Positions 6,891-13,034 of a DNA stretch of 23,611 nucleotides are shown piece by piece. Made by a program: the position numbers and the translations under genes. The notes below the pieces were generated by a model that was not told the origin of the DNA, did not search any database, and saw only the letters and a list, made by a program, of their open reading frames with translations. The DNA lies in the NCBI GenBank assembly GCA_007125455.1, contig SLDE01000012.1, forward strand, positions 1 through 23,611, in the 5' to 3' direction. Numbering within the stretch: position 1 is the stretch's first letter; each line of letters opens with the position of its first letter. The DNA comes from Ectothiorhodospiraceae bacterium. GTDB taxonomy: Bacteria > Pseudomonadota > Gammaproteobacteria > Thiohalomonadales > Thiohalomonadaceae.

Positions 6891-7388
6891 TTATGTACGC
6901 AGTTGCCAGGTGGGTTGGCCTTGGCTGTCAAGCAGGCCGTGCTTTAGCAGCCATTGGCGGGCGTCTTCGGCGTCCTGCTCGAACCAGGCCTGGGCGGAGC
7001 CGAGGCGGAAGGTGTAGCCCCAGGCGTCCATGTCGGCGAGGATGCGGGCATAGCCCACCTCTGGTAGCAGGCTGGCGAGGGTGATCTCCAGGTAGTTGAC
7101 CGCATTCTCCTCATCGTAGTCGCCACCGGCGTTGGTGTGCAGGGTGGCGCGGCGTTGCTGGTCCATGCAGATCAGATGGCAGCTTTCGTGCAGGGCGGAG
7201 TGTACCGGGGTGTCGCCGCGCACGATCACCCGCTGGGCGATGATCCCCGCCTCCGGTTCGCCAAACCAGCTGCCGGGGATCGGTTCGTCCTCGCCCACCT
7301 GTTCCAGGCGAAGGCCGAAGCGGCCCAGTAGTTCACCCAGGGTTGTCAGATCAATCTCGTCACAGCGCAGTACGTTCATAGGGCTCAT
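6891..7388 (-). CDS. HExxH protein, possible zinc metallopeptidase
   Basis: A 165-residue cytoplasmic-looking protein of no family I can name. It contains HSALHESCHLI with an HExxH motif at residues 67-71 (His-Glu-Ser-Cys-His), followed about 22 residues later by DEENAVNYLEITLASLLP. That second stretch resembles the Glu-x-x-Ala-x-x-[FY] helix of ImmA/IrrE-type gluzincins, which supplies the third zinc ligand, so a peptidase fold is plausible. No signal peptide is present. The ATG at 7386-7388 overlaps the stop of the CheW-LysM gene as ATGA, so translation is probably coupled and the two products may act together; a second ATG three codons in is an alternative start. Its C-terminal third is rich in Trp and acidic residues. 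Peptidase activity is inference. Confidence 0.75.
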   Translation of the reverse strand: MSPMNVLRCDEIDLTTLGELLGRFGLRLEQVGEDEPIPGSWFGEPEAGIIAQRVIVRGDTPVHSALHESCHLICMDQQRRATLHTNAGGDYDEENAVNYLEITLASLLPEVGYARILADMDAWGYTFRLGSAQAWFEQDAEDARQWLLKHGLLDSQGQPTWQLRT

Positions 7389-9100
7389 CGGATGGTGATA
7401 CGGATACGGTCGCCAGGGTAGATCAGATCGGGGTTTGCTATCCCGCTCTGGCGTGCCAGCAGGGGGTAATTATACGCATTTCCGGTATAGCGGCGCGCGA
7501 TGGACCATAGGGTATCCCCGCGTCCAACGATATGCACACACTCACAGGGCTCCAGTGGTCGGGCGCTGGGGTCGAACCACACCGAGGGCTCGGCCTGCGG
7601 CGAGATGGCCTGGGGGGAAAGGGCGATCCCTGGGGCGCTCTCGGTCGCGGGTGTTGCTGTGCGGTGGGGTGCTGCCAGGGGGGCGGGTGGCTGTTCCGTT
7701 GCCGGGGCGTCCTCGCGCGGCGTGGAGGGTGGTGGCGGTGGTGTTGGTGTGGCCAGGTCCGCTTCGCTTGGATCGGGCGCGTCGGGCAGCGCGGGGGCCG
7801 AAGCTTCGCTCAAGATAACGGGCTCGCTGGGGGCGGGGGGTGTCACGCTGTCCAGCAGGGCCTGGCGATCGATGATCAGGTTGAGGGTGCCATCGGCCTC
7901 CCGCTCCAGTATCAGGGCCGGGGCTGCCTTGGCTTCGGGCGGGCGTTCCAGGCGAGGCGTAAATGCGGGTGCCTCCGGTGTGGGGGCAGCGGGATCGTCC
8001 GTGGTTTGGGTCTCTGGTGCTCCACGCGCTGTACTAGAGCTCGCATCGGGGGCGGATCTGGGGGGTGCCGCGGTCCGGGGTGGGGGATGGTGCGGCGGCA
8101 CACTGGTCGCAGGTGCAGGTGCAGGTGCGGTGCTTTGGGCCAACGGGGGGCTCACCGTCGGGGCGGGTTCGGGCGAGTGCAGCGCCTGCCAGCCAAACCC
8201 GGCGGCGATCAGCAGCATGAGCAGTGGCAATAGCCAGAACAGCCCGCCCTCACGGGTAGCTGGTCGTCGCTGTGGGCGGGGGGCGCTGTATGCCTCGCTC
8301 GTTGTGGTGATGCTTGTTGCCGCTGGGGCCGCCGGGGCGCGCGGCGGGCGGCTGGATGGTGCGGGACGTGGTGCCGACGTGGGCCGTGGTGGTGCGGCGG
8401 GTCTGTGGGGGTCGGCTCGGCCCCGGTCTTTGTTCGTCCCCTGTGTCGGCCTGGGCTTCGGTTTCGTTGGGGATGGGCGGCGTGGGGTGGTGGCCGTTGT
8501 CGCGCTGGGTTTTGGGGCGCTCTGGCGGGCCGATGGGCTCACTTGGCGCGAGGGAGGATTGGCGCTGTCCAGCGTTGTCGCACGGGATGGTGTTGCTGGC
8601 GTGGCGTTGGCTGGCGTTGAAGCTGTCGGCCTGGACGGCGGCTTTTCGGCCTGGGCACGCAGCAGGCGTTGCAATGGCGCAATGTCGTGCATATCGCGCA
8701 GCTTGTCGAGCGCGCTGCACAGCAGGATCTCGTCGCGATAAAACAGGCCGCTCCAGAACAGCTCGCGGGGCAGGTAGCTAGGCAGGGAGCCCCATTGCCC
8801 GTCTTCCGGCTGGACCAGGCCGATCACCTCGTCCACCTGTTGGGCGTAATAGCGTGTTCCCTGGTGATAGAGCAGTAGTCGTCCGCGCTGGCTGTAGTCT
8901 CCACTCAGGCCGAGGCGGGCATGTAGATCCACCAGCGCATGGGTGTGTTCGCCGTGGCGGAAGATCCCAGGGCGAGCAGCGCTGCTGCCGGGGGGGTGGG
9001 TGAGCTGCGGTGGCGGCATGACGATGCTGTCCACCGACTCGGCCTCCACGGCCATCGGGATCCCGGCGATTCGAAACGCCAGCAGTCTAGAGTGCGTCAT
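7385..9100 (-). CDS. CheW-like / membrane / LysM fusion protein
   Basis: A 571-residue protein with three parts. Residues 1-140 look like a CheW domain: LLAFRIAGIPMAVEAESVDS, then a PGIFRHGEHTHALVDLHARLGL segment, GRLLLYHQGTRYYAQQVDEV and a closing LCSALDKLRDM. Residues about 150-282 form a Pro/Ala/Thr/Arg-rich linker with many basic residues. A single transmembrane helix lies at about 286-306 (FWLLPLLMLLIAAGFGW). A second acidic, Pro-rich linker follows, and residues about 519-571 are a LysM domain (VGRGDTLWSIARRYTGNA and NPDLIYPGDRIRI). The basic flank before the helix predicts CheW inside and LysM in the periplasm on peptidoglycan. CheW normally couples receptors to the CheA kinase; FimV-type proteins have LysM and one membrane helix but no CheW. 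No chemotaxis gene is nearby. The stop overlaps the HExxH gene. Ribosome-binding site is weak (GCAGGATC). Confidence 0.85.
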   Translation of the reverse strand: MTHSRLLAFRIAGIPMAVEAESVDSIVMPPPQLTHPPGSSAARPGIFRHGEHTHALVDLHARLGLSGDYSQRGRLLLYHQGTRYYAQQVDEVIGLVQPEDGQWGSLPSYLPRELFWSGLFYRDEILLCSALDKLRDMHDIAPLQRLLRAQAEKPPSRPTASTPANATPATPSRATTLDSANPPSRQVSPSARQSAPKPSATTATTPRRPSPTKPKPRPTQGTNKDRGRADPHRPAAPPRPTSAPRPAPSSRPPRAPAAPAATSITTTSEAYSAPRPQRRPATREGGLFWLLPLLMLLIAAGFGWQALHSPEPAPTVSPPLAQSTAPAPAPATSVPPHHPPPRTAAPPRSAPDASSSTARGAPETQTTDDPAAPTPEAPAFTPRLERPPEAKAAPALILEREADGTLNLIIDRQALLDSVTPPAPSEPVILSEASAPALPDAPDPSEADLATPTPPPPPSTPREDAPATEQPPAPLAAPHRTATPATESAPGIALSPQAISPQAEPSVWFDPSARPLEPCECVHIVGRGDTLWSIARRYTGNAYNYPLLARQSGIANPDLIYPGDRIRITIR

Positions 9101-9401
9101 GATCCTGCAACATGCCAGGGTGGATGTCGGTAGCGTCGATGACTACGGCCCCGTTTTAGCGTCAGCTTGCCCACCTCGTGCGTGTGGCTGTCTGCCAACA
9201 AGACGATCCCCAACAGCGGCACAAACGCTAGCCCACTGGTGCGTGGCGGCTGCGATAGGCGGTATGGACGTTGGGGCATGTGACGAACCTGCTACGGATG
9301 CTGTGTCCAATAGTGTACATCATGCTGCGCTACCCTCGCTCAGACAACAAAAAACCCGCAGGGCCGGGCGGCCACTGCGGGTTTATGGTCAAGGCAAAAG
9401 C
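9101..9401. other. Gap between sgp-like gene and CheW-LysM gene
   Basis: This 301-bp stretch contains the intrinsic terminator of the upstream gene (9347-9384) and one poor minus-strand frame (9097-9279, 60 codons) rich in Arg, His and Pro. That frame ends as ATGA on the CheW-LysM start, but its composition is that of a chance frame. No promoter for the CheW-LysM gene was recognised with confidence. Confidence 0.5.
9347..9384 (-). terminator. Intrinsic terminator of the sulfur-globule-like gene
   Basis: Read on the minus strand: AAACCCGCAG, a 13-base GC-rich loop region, then CTGCGGGTTTTTTG. The stem is ten base pairs and is followed directly by a T-run. It lies 18 bases past the stop codon of the gene at 9402-9935 and protects the CheW-LysM gene from read-through. 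Confidence 0.9.
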
Positions 9402-9935
9402 TTATTGCTTAGGCGCTTGACGCTGCTCCATCATTTGCTGGTGCTGCTCGTAGGCACGACGCTGCTGTTCCATCATCTGCTGGCGCTGTTGCTCCATCAT
9501 TTGCTGGTGCTGCTCATAGGCCTTGCGCTGTTGCTCGTGCATCTGCTGCTGGTAGCGCATCTGCTCCTCGCTCATGCCCTGTTGGGGGGCATAGCCATAG
9601 CCGGGGCCAGGACCATAGCCGGGGCCAGGACCGTAACCAGGACCTGGGGCATAGCCGGGTGCCGGGCCGAAGCCAGGACCATAGCCTGGGCCGTAACCAG
9701 GATGACCGTAGCCGTGTCCAGGCTGACCATAGCCATGGCCATAGCCCTGACCTTGACCCTGGCCGTGCCCACGACCGGAGCCGCGCATGCTGAAGTCGAA
9801 GTTGCCATCGGCATTATGATGGGTGTTGCCGCTGCCGGTATTGCTGTTGCTGAACGGGCCAGCCCACCACGCCTGGGCGGCGGTGCTGCTGAACAGGGTG
9901 ATGGCGGTGGCGGCGATAAGGGTTCTGATCTTCAT
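9402..9935 (-). CDS. Secreted Gly/Tyr-rich repeat protein, sulfur-globule-protein-like
   Basis: A 177-residue exported protein. Residues 1-22 are a Sec signal peptide ending SSTAAQA, cleaved before Trp-Trp. The mature part starts WWAGPFSNSN and NFDFSMRGSGRGHG, and residues 56-116 are built of GYG, PGYGPG and GHGYG units. The C-terminal 55 residues are Gln/Met-rich with a 22-residue repeat around AYEQHQQMMEQ. Glycine/tyrosine-rich exported proteins with an N-terminal aromatic-GPF-N segment coat sulfur globules in purple sulfur bacteria (SgpA/B/C), and sat in this window fits sulfur oxidation. The Gln/Met tail is not typical of SgpA/B, so this is a relative or a different repeat-rich envelope protein. 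The ATG at 9933-9935 is chosen because AAGGAGAGAG stands 6-8 bases upstream and the signal peptide begins there. It is monocistronic with its own promoter and terminator. Confidence 0.82.
   Translation of the reverse strand: MKIRTLIAATAITLFSSTAAQAWWAGPFSNSNTGSGNTHHNADGNFDFSMRGSGRGHGQGQGQGYGHGYGQPGHGYGHPGYGPGYGPGFGPAPGYAPGPGYGPGPGYGPGPGYGYAPQQGMSEEQMRYQQQMHEQQRKAYEQHQQMMEQQRQQMMEQQRRAYEQHQQMMEQRQAPKQ
9425..9540 (-). repeat. 66-bp in-frame tandem repeat in the Gln/Met tail
   Basis: The phrase GCTCCATCATTTGCTGGTGC begins at 9425 and again at 9491, a period of 66 bases that encodes a 22-residue unit with core AYEQHQQMMEQQ. A shorter QQMMEQQ unit sits inside each. Length is likely to vary between strains. 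Confidence 0.7.
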
Positions 9936-9966
9936 TCTGACTCTCTCCTTTGGATTGGTGACACTT

Positions 9967-10010
9967 GCATCCTGAAGGGTTGAGGTTGAAGACACAACCG
10001 TTTCGGATGC
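9967..10010 (-). promoter_or_regulatory. Stem-loop in the leader of the sulfur-globule-like mRNA
   Basis: GCATCC (9967-9972) pairs with GGATGC (10005-10010), and inside it GGTTG (9984-9988) pairs with CAACC (9995-9999). With the promoter at 10040-10068 this would lie in a leader of about 97 nucleotides before the start codon. A 5' hairpin of this kind can stabilise an abundant mRNA; no match to a known riboswitch is seen. Confidence 0.45.
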
Positions 10011-10039
10011 TGATTTTTTTGTTGATTGATAGGTCGGGG

Positions 10040-10068
10040 AGTTTATTAGCATATTCTGAAATTGTCAA
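10040..10068 (-). promoter_or_regulatory. Sigma70-type promoter of the sulfur-globule-like gene
   Basis: On the minus strand a perfect -35 box TTGACA (10063-10068) is followed after exactly 17 bases by TAAACT (10040-10045), four of six matches to TATAAT. The spacer is AT-rich. Transcription would start near 10033 and give a leader of about 97 nucleotides. Confidence 0.65.
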
Positions 10069-10148
10069 TTACCGTTGGTCGGACTACCCGCGCTTTCCCT
10101 GTTCGGGCTAAACTGCCCGCCTTTTTTCCTACACAGCGGGAGTGGCAG

Positions 10149-10439
10149 ATGTTCAAGAGCAATACCTATTTCGACGATAAGGTGGTCTCCATCGCCTTTC
10201 AGGGTGACGATGCGCCAGCCACCGTGGGGGTAATGGCCCCAGGTGAATATGAATTTGGCACCACGCAGAAAGAGATCATGCAGGTGATCAGCGGCGCGAT
10301 GACGATCCGTCTGCCTGGTGAAGACGCCTGGCGCAGCGTCGGCCCCGGCGAGCGCTTTGAGGTCGCCGCCAACCGCAAGTTCGGTGTGCGCATCGAAAAA
10401 GACACCGCCTACCTGTGTCTCTACTTCGACGAGGCCTAA
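10149..10439 (+). CDS. ppnP: Pyrimidine/purine nucleoside phosphorylase PpnP
   Basis: A 96-residue single-domain cupin of the PpnP (YaiE, DUF1255) family; E. coli PpnP is 94 residues and phosphorolyses a broad range of nucleosides. Conserved stretches are FKSNTYFDDKVVSI, VGVMAPGEYEFGT, EIMQVISGAMTIRLPG, and the closing FGVRIEKDTAYLCLYF. The start is the ATG at 10149, where GGGAG stands about six bases upstream; the open frame extends 29 codons further but without family similarity. It is divergent from the sulfur-globule-like gene and followed by a repeat block. Confidence 0.95.
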   Translation: MFKSNTYFDDKVVSIAFQGDDAPATVGVMAPGEYEFGTTQKEIMQVISGAMTIRLPGEDAWRSVGPGERFEVAANRKFGVRIEKDTAYLCLYFDEA

Positions 10440-10462
10440 AGGCGTTTAACCGCAAGGGACGC

Positions 10463-10636
10463 GAAACAGAGGTCACAGGGACGTGAAGTGCAAAGGCGCT
10501 ACAGAAACGATGGTGAACGGGTAACTACCCCACCCAGTTATGTAGGTCGGGCTTCAGCCCGACGCTGTCGGCCTAAAGACCGACCTACATGGCATGGGTT
10601 TTTCTCTGTGTGCTCTGTGCCCTCTGTGTTGAAAGC
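10463..10636 (+). repeat. CACAGAG-type element, copy with an inserted REP doublet
   Basis: The left end, 10463-10521, repeats the stretch at 3971-4029 almost base for base, down to GCTACAGAAACGATGGTGAA. The right end is CTCTGTGTGCTCTGTGCCCT followed by CTGTGTTGAA, an inverted CACAGAG arm. Between them lies a separate REP-like doublet (10541-10589). This nesting suggests one repeat inserted into another. Confidence 0.65.
10541..10589. repeat. REP-like doublet, TGTAGGTCGG type
   Basis: A 49-bp element whose ends, TGTAGGTCGG and CCGACCTACA, are perfectly inverted. Inside are two hairpins, GTCGGGCTTCAGCCCGAC and GTCGGCCTAAAGACCGAC. A diverged relative is found at 15852-15901. This is the layout of REP doublets spread by RAYT transposases, although no such transposase is in the window. 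Confidence 0.75.
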
Positions 10637-10638
10637 CT

Positions 10639-10691
10639 GTATCTACTCGCCCCCTCTCCCCCAATGGGGGATAAAGGGGGCGAGCAGTTAC
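10639..10691 (+). repeat. GCTCGCCCCC hairpin repeat, copy C
   Basis: A 53-bp copy beginning GTATCTACTCGCCCCC and ending GGGGGCGAGCAGTTAC. Its last base coincides with the last base of the cca stop codon (cta at 10691-10693 read on the plus strand), so the element abuts the gene exactly. The hairpin could end cca transcription. Confidence 0.75.
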
Positions 10692-11914
10692 TAATTCTTT
10701 TTTAATTCCAGCTTGATGGCCTGCACCCGCGCCCGGTGCAGGGCCTCGCCGATGGCCTTGCCGGTGAGTCCCTGGGTGGCCAGGTCGCGGGCCTGGATGG
10801 CCTGGGCGGCGGCGTGGGCAGCGCGAAAGATCCCAGGCTGGGCGAAGTGCCGCTGCTCAAAGCCGGGTCGTCCCCGTGAGTCGGCCTCGCAGGCGAGCAG
10901 AAAGCGCTCCAGTCGCTCGGGGCGGCGAAAGCTGTCCAGTTGCTCCAGGGTCTTTAGTAGTGTCTCTGGGCGCAGCTCCTCGGCGCGGTGATACACGCCA
11001 TGGTGCTTGGTCACCAGGACCGCCAGATCACGGTATTCGCGCGGCACCCGCAGTCGTTCACACAGGCCCTCCACCAGCGCTACGCCACGGTGTTCGTGGG
11101 CGATATGGCGTGGCCATTCCTCTTTCGGTGTGGTGCCCTTCCCCAGATCATGTACCACCGCCGCGAAGCGCACAGCGCGATCATCGCTGAGCTTGGCCGC
11201 CTGCTCCAGCACCATCATGGTATGCACCCCGGTATCCTCCTCCGGGTGGTGGTGTTTGGGCTGGGGTACCCCAAACAGCGCCTCCAGCTCGGGAAAGATC
11301 CGTGCCAGCGCACCGCAGTTGCGCAATACCTCGAAGAAGCGGCTGGGGGTATCCTCCCCCAGCGCCGCCTCGGTCTCCTGCCAGACCCGCTCCGGCACCA
11401 GTGCGTCCACCTCGCCATTGGCCACCATCTTCTTCATCAAGGCATGGGTGCCATGGGCCACACGAAAGCCCCACCGTGCGAAGCGGGCCGCATAGCGGGC
11501 GATACGCAGGATGCGCACCGGATCTTCCACGAATGCGGGGGAGACATGCCGCAGCCGCCCATTGGCCAGATCCTCCCGGCCACCGAAGGGGTCAATCACC
11601 TTGCCCTGTGCATCTTCCGCCATGGCGTTGATGGTCAGATCGCGCCGTGCCAGGTCGTCTTCCAGAGTGACCTGCGCATCGGCATGAAACACAAAGCCAT
11701 GGTAGCCCGGTGCGGTCTTGCGCTCGGTGCGTGCCAGGGCGTACTCCTCGCCGGTGTGTGGGTGCAAAAACACCGGAAACTCCTTACCCACCGGGCGAAA
11801 GCCCTGTTCGACCATCTGCTCGGGTGTTGCGCCCACCACCACCCAGTCCCGATCGCGGGGCTCCAGGCCGAGTAACTTGTCGCGCACCGCGCCGCCTACC
11901 AAATAGATTTGCAT
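10691..11914 (-). CDS. cca: CCA tRNA nucleotidyltransferase (multifunctional)
   Basis: Adds or repairs the 3'-CCA end of tRNAs. The 407-residue product matches gammaproteobacterial Cca (E. coli 412). In order: YLVGGAVRDKLLGL with the Gly-Gly phosphate loop, PRDRDWVVVG with the DxD metal-binding pair, ALARTERKT, RRDLTINAMA, VEDPVRILRIARYAARF, then an HD domain with HHHPEEDTGVHTMMVLEQA and VHDLGKGTTP, the part linked to phosphatase/phosphodiesterase activity in E. coli. The start is the ATG at 11912-11914; the frame continues nine codons further without family support. It lies 57 bases downstream of the Cas6-like gene on the same strand, and its stop codon touches a hairpin repeat. Confidence 0.96.
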   Translation of the reverse strand: MQIYLVGGAVRDKLLGLEPRDRDWVVVGATPEQMVEQGFRPVGKEFPVFLHPHTGEEYALARTERKTAPGYHGFVFHADAQVTLEDDLARRDLTINAMAEDAQGKVIDPFGGREDLANGRLRHVSPAFVEDPVRILRIARYAARFARWGFRVAHGTHALMKKMVANGEVDALVPERVWQETEAALGEDTPSRFFEVLRNCGALARIFPELEALFGVPQPKHHHPEEDTGVHTMMVLEQAAKLSDDRAVRFAAVVHDLGKGTTPKEEWPRHIAHEHRGVALVEGLCERLRVPREYRDLAVLVTKHHGVYHRAEELRPETLLKTLEQLDSFRRPERLERFLLACEADSRGRPGFEQRHFAQPGIFRAAHAAAQAIQARDLATQGLTGKAIGEALHRARVQAIKLELKKN

Positions 11915-11971
11915 GTTTATCCCGAATATAAAAAACGTCACCGCAGGTAGGGCGGGTCGCGCCCTATCTGC

Positions 11972-12688
11972 CTAGATTGGGTCGATACGGTACTGCCCCA
12001 AGCCCATGGTGCAGGCCTTGCCCGCATGGCTGTACTGCCCGAGCCACAACCAGGGCCAAAAGGCGGATAGATGTTCACCCGTCAGGGTAAACTGGCCCAG
12101 CAAACCGCCCATCTGCATCCTGGTGCGCTGGCGTGAGGAGTAGCGTGCCCAGTCCTGCCAGCGCAGCTCGGTGTCGATGAGCCCTTGCTCACGGGCCAGG
12201 CTGGCAAGCTGGGCATAGTCGGCCTGCGGCTCGCCGTCGCCATGAAAGCGTGCCAGTTGGGAAAGCCGCAGCATAAGCGCAGAGAACAGGTGGGCAAAGC
12301 CAAACTGCTCCACGCCCACATAGCGATTATTGCTGCGCAGGCGCAGCGGCGTATGCAACTGTACGAGGCTATGGGTGTGCCCCGCTGTGATGGGGCCACC
12401 CGCAGAAGGGCGCAGCACATAAGGGTGTGGCACCGCCGTGCTACGCGCGAGCATCCCGCTGCTGTTCTGCGGTGGGGATTCGAACAGATAGCCGTGGGCG
12501 CAGGAGGCACTAAGCATGCAACCACGACAATCCTGGCTGTTGGTGACACAGGCCGTGCGACGCAGGGCATGGCCAAGGGCGCCGCGCCAGGTCGAGCCGG
12601 TATAACTGGGTAGCTGCAGCGTGGATTTGGCCGTAAAGTGAAAGCGGTAATGGCCGAACGTCAGCCTGGGAAAGTCCATAGTATCCAT
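11972..12688 (-). CDS. Cas6-like RAMP protein (PF10040 type), no array nearby
   Basis: A 238-residue protein with the hallmarks of the CRISPR_Cas6 (PF10040) family: an N-terminal strand HYRFHFTAKS, the segment GSTWRGALGHALRRTACVT, a four-cysteine patch (C47, C54, C57, C63) in DCRGCMLSASCAHGYLF, RYSSRQRTRMQMGGLLGQ, and the C-terminal glycine-rich loop HAGKACTMGLGQYRI at residues 221-235. Cas6 cuts precursor CRISPR RNA within repeats. Here no repeat array and no other cas gene is visible within the window; the neighbours are cca downstream and the LspA-like/cyclase gene divergent upstream. The start is the ATG at 12686-12688, with GGAGGATATGG upstream; the open frame continues 54 codons further without family similarity. 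It may be a stand-alone Cas6 acting on distant arrays, a remnant, or a RAMP protein with another RNA target. Confidence 0.83.
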   Translation of the reverse strand: MDTMDFPRLTFGHYRFHFTAKSTLQLPSYTGSTWRGALGHALRRTACVTNSQDCRGCMLSASCAHGYLFESPPQNSSGMLARSTAVPHPYVLRPSAGGPITAGHTHSLVQLHTPLRLRSNNRYVGVEQFGFAHLFSALMLRLSQLARFHGDGEPQADYAQLASLAREQGLIDTELRWQDWARYSSRQRTRMQMGGLLGQFTLTGEHLSAFWPWLWLGQYSHAGKACTMGLGQYRIDPI

Positions 12689-13034
12689 CCATATCCTCCG
12701 GCAGGGATTGTGCCAAGGCCAGGGGATGCTGTCACCCTGGTCGTGTGATGTGGCCGTGCAACATACGATGACACAAGTTCGCCGCTGGGTCATGGCAGAC
12801 AAGCTTGCAAGCCGCCCCGGCAGGCCCAGAGCCTGGCTAGGTACAGCCATGGCCGCCGCCCCTGCTCGCTACTCTCTGGGTAGTATATGGCGTAGAATCC
12901 CCGCCGAGATGTAGGCCCTTTCTCGCCTTGCAGGCTGTGCGCCAGACAACAAGCCGCAGGGGATAGCCATCGCCGACATCCGGGGGAAAGCAGCACAATA
13001 ACAGAAACGATGACCAGGGTACGGGCACGATAAA
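12689..13034. other. Divergent promoter region between cas6-like and LspA-like/cyclase genes
   Basis: This 346-bp stretch separates two divergent genes. Nothing coding is convincing. A TATACT hexamer on the minus strand and TAGAAT on the plus strand, both within GGTAGTATATGGCGTAGAAT near 12880-12900, could serve as -10 boxes for the two directions, but no good -35 partner was found. CRISPR-like direct repeats are absent. Confidence 0.4.

Noticed and set aside
7500..8741. A 413-codon open frame on the plus strand opposite the CheW-LysM gene
   Set aside because: It is Gly/Ala/Val/Ser-rich and low in complexity, has no domain, and mirrors the Pro/Ala/Thr-rich linkers of the real gene on the other strand.
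9097..9279. A 60-codon minus-strand frame ending as ATGA on the CheW-LysM start
   Set aside because: The composition is Arg/His/Pro-rich, the ribosome-binding site is weak and no family is recognised; the overlap alone is not enough.
9425..9760. CRISPR-like appearance of the repeated stretch
   Set aside because: The repeats are in frame inside a secreted low-complexity protein and lack unique spacers.
8943..9983. A 346-codon plus-strand frame across the gap and the sulfur-globule-like gene
   Set aside because: Its second half is a Leu/His and Thr/Ile/Ala repeat that is the antisense of the Gln/Met and Gly/Tyr repeats; promoter, ribosome-binding site and terminator all support the minus-strand gene.
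10988..11875. A 295-codon plus-strand frame opposite cca
   Set aside because: It lies wholly inside the well-conserved cca gene and shows no domain of its own.
13000..13012. ACAGAAACGATG upstream of the cyclase gene, matching part of the repeat at 4008-4021 and 10501-10512
   Set aside because: The match is only about 12 bases and flanks differ, so it is not counted as a repeat copy.
12689..13034. A CRISPR array next to the Cas6-like gene
   Set aside because: No direct repeats with regular spacing are present in the gap or elsewhere in the window.
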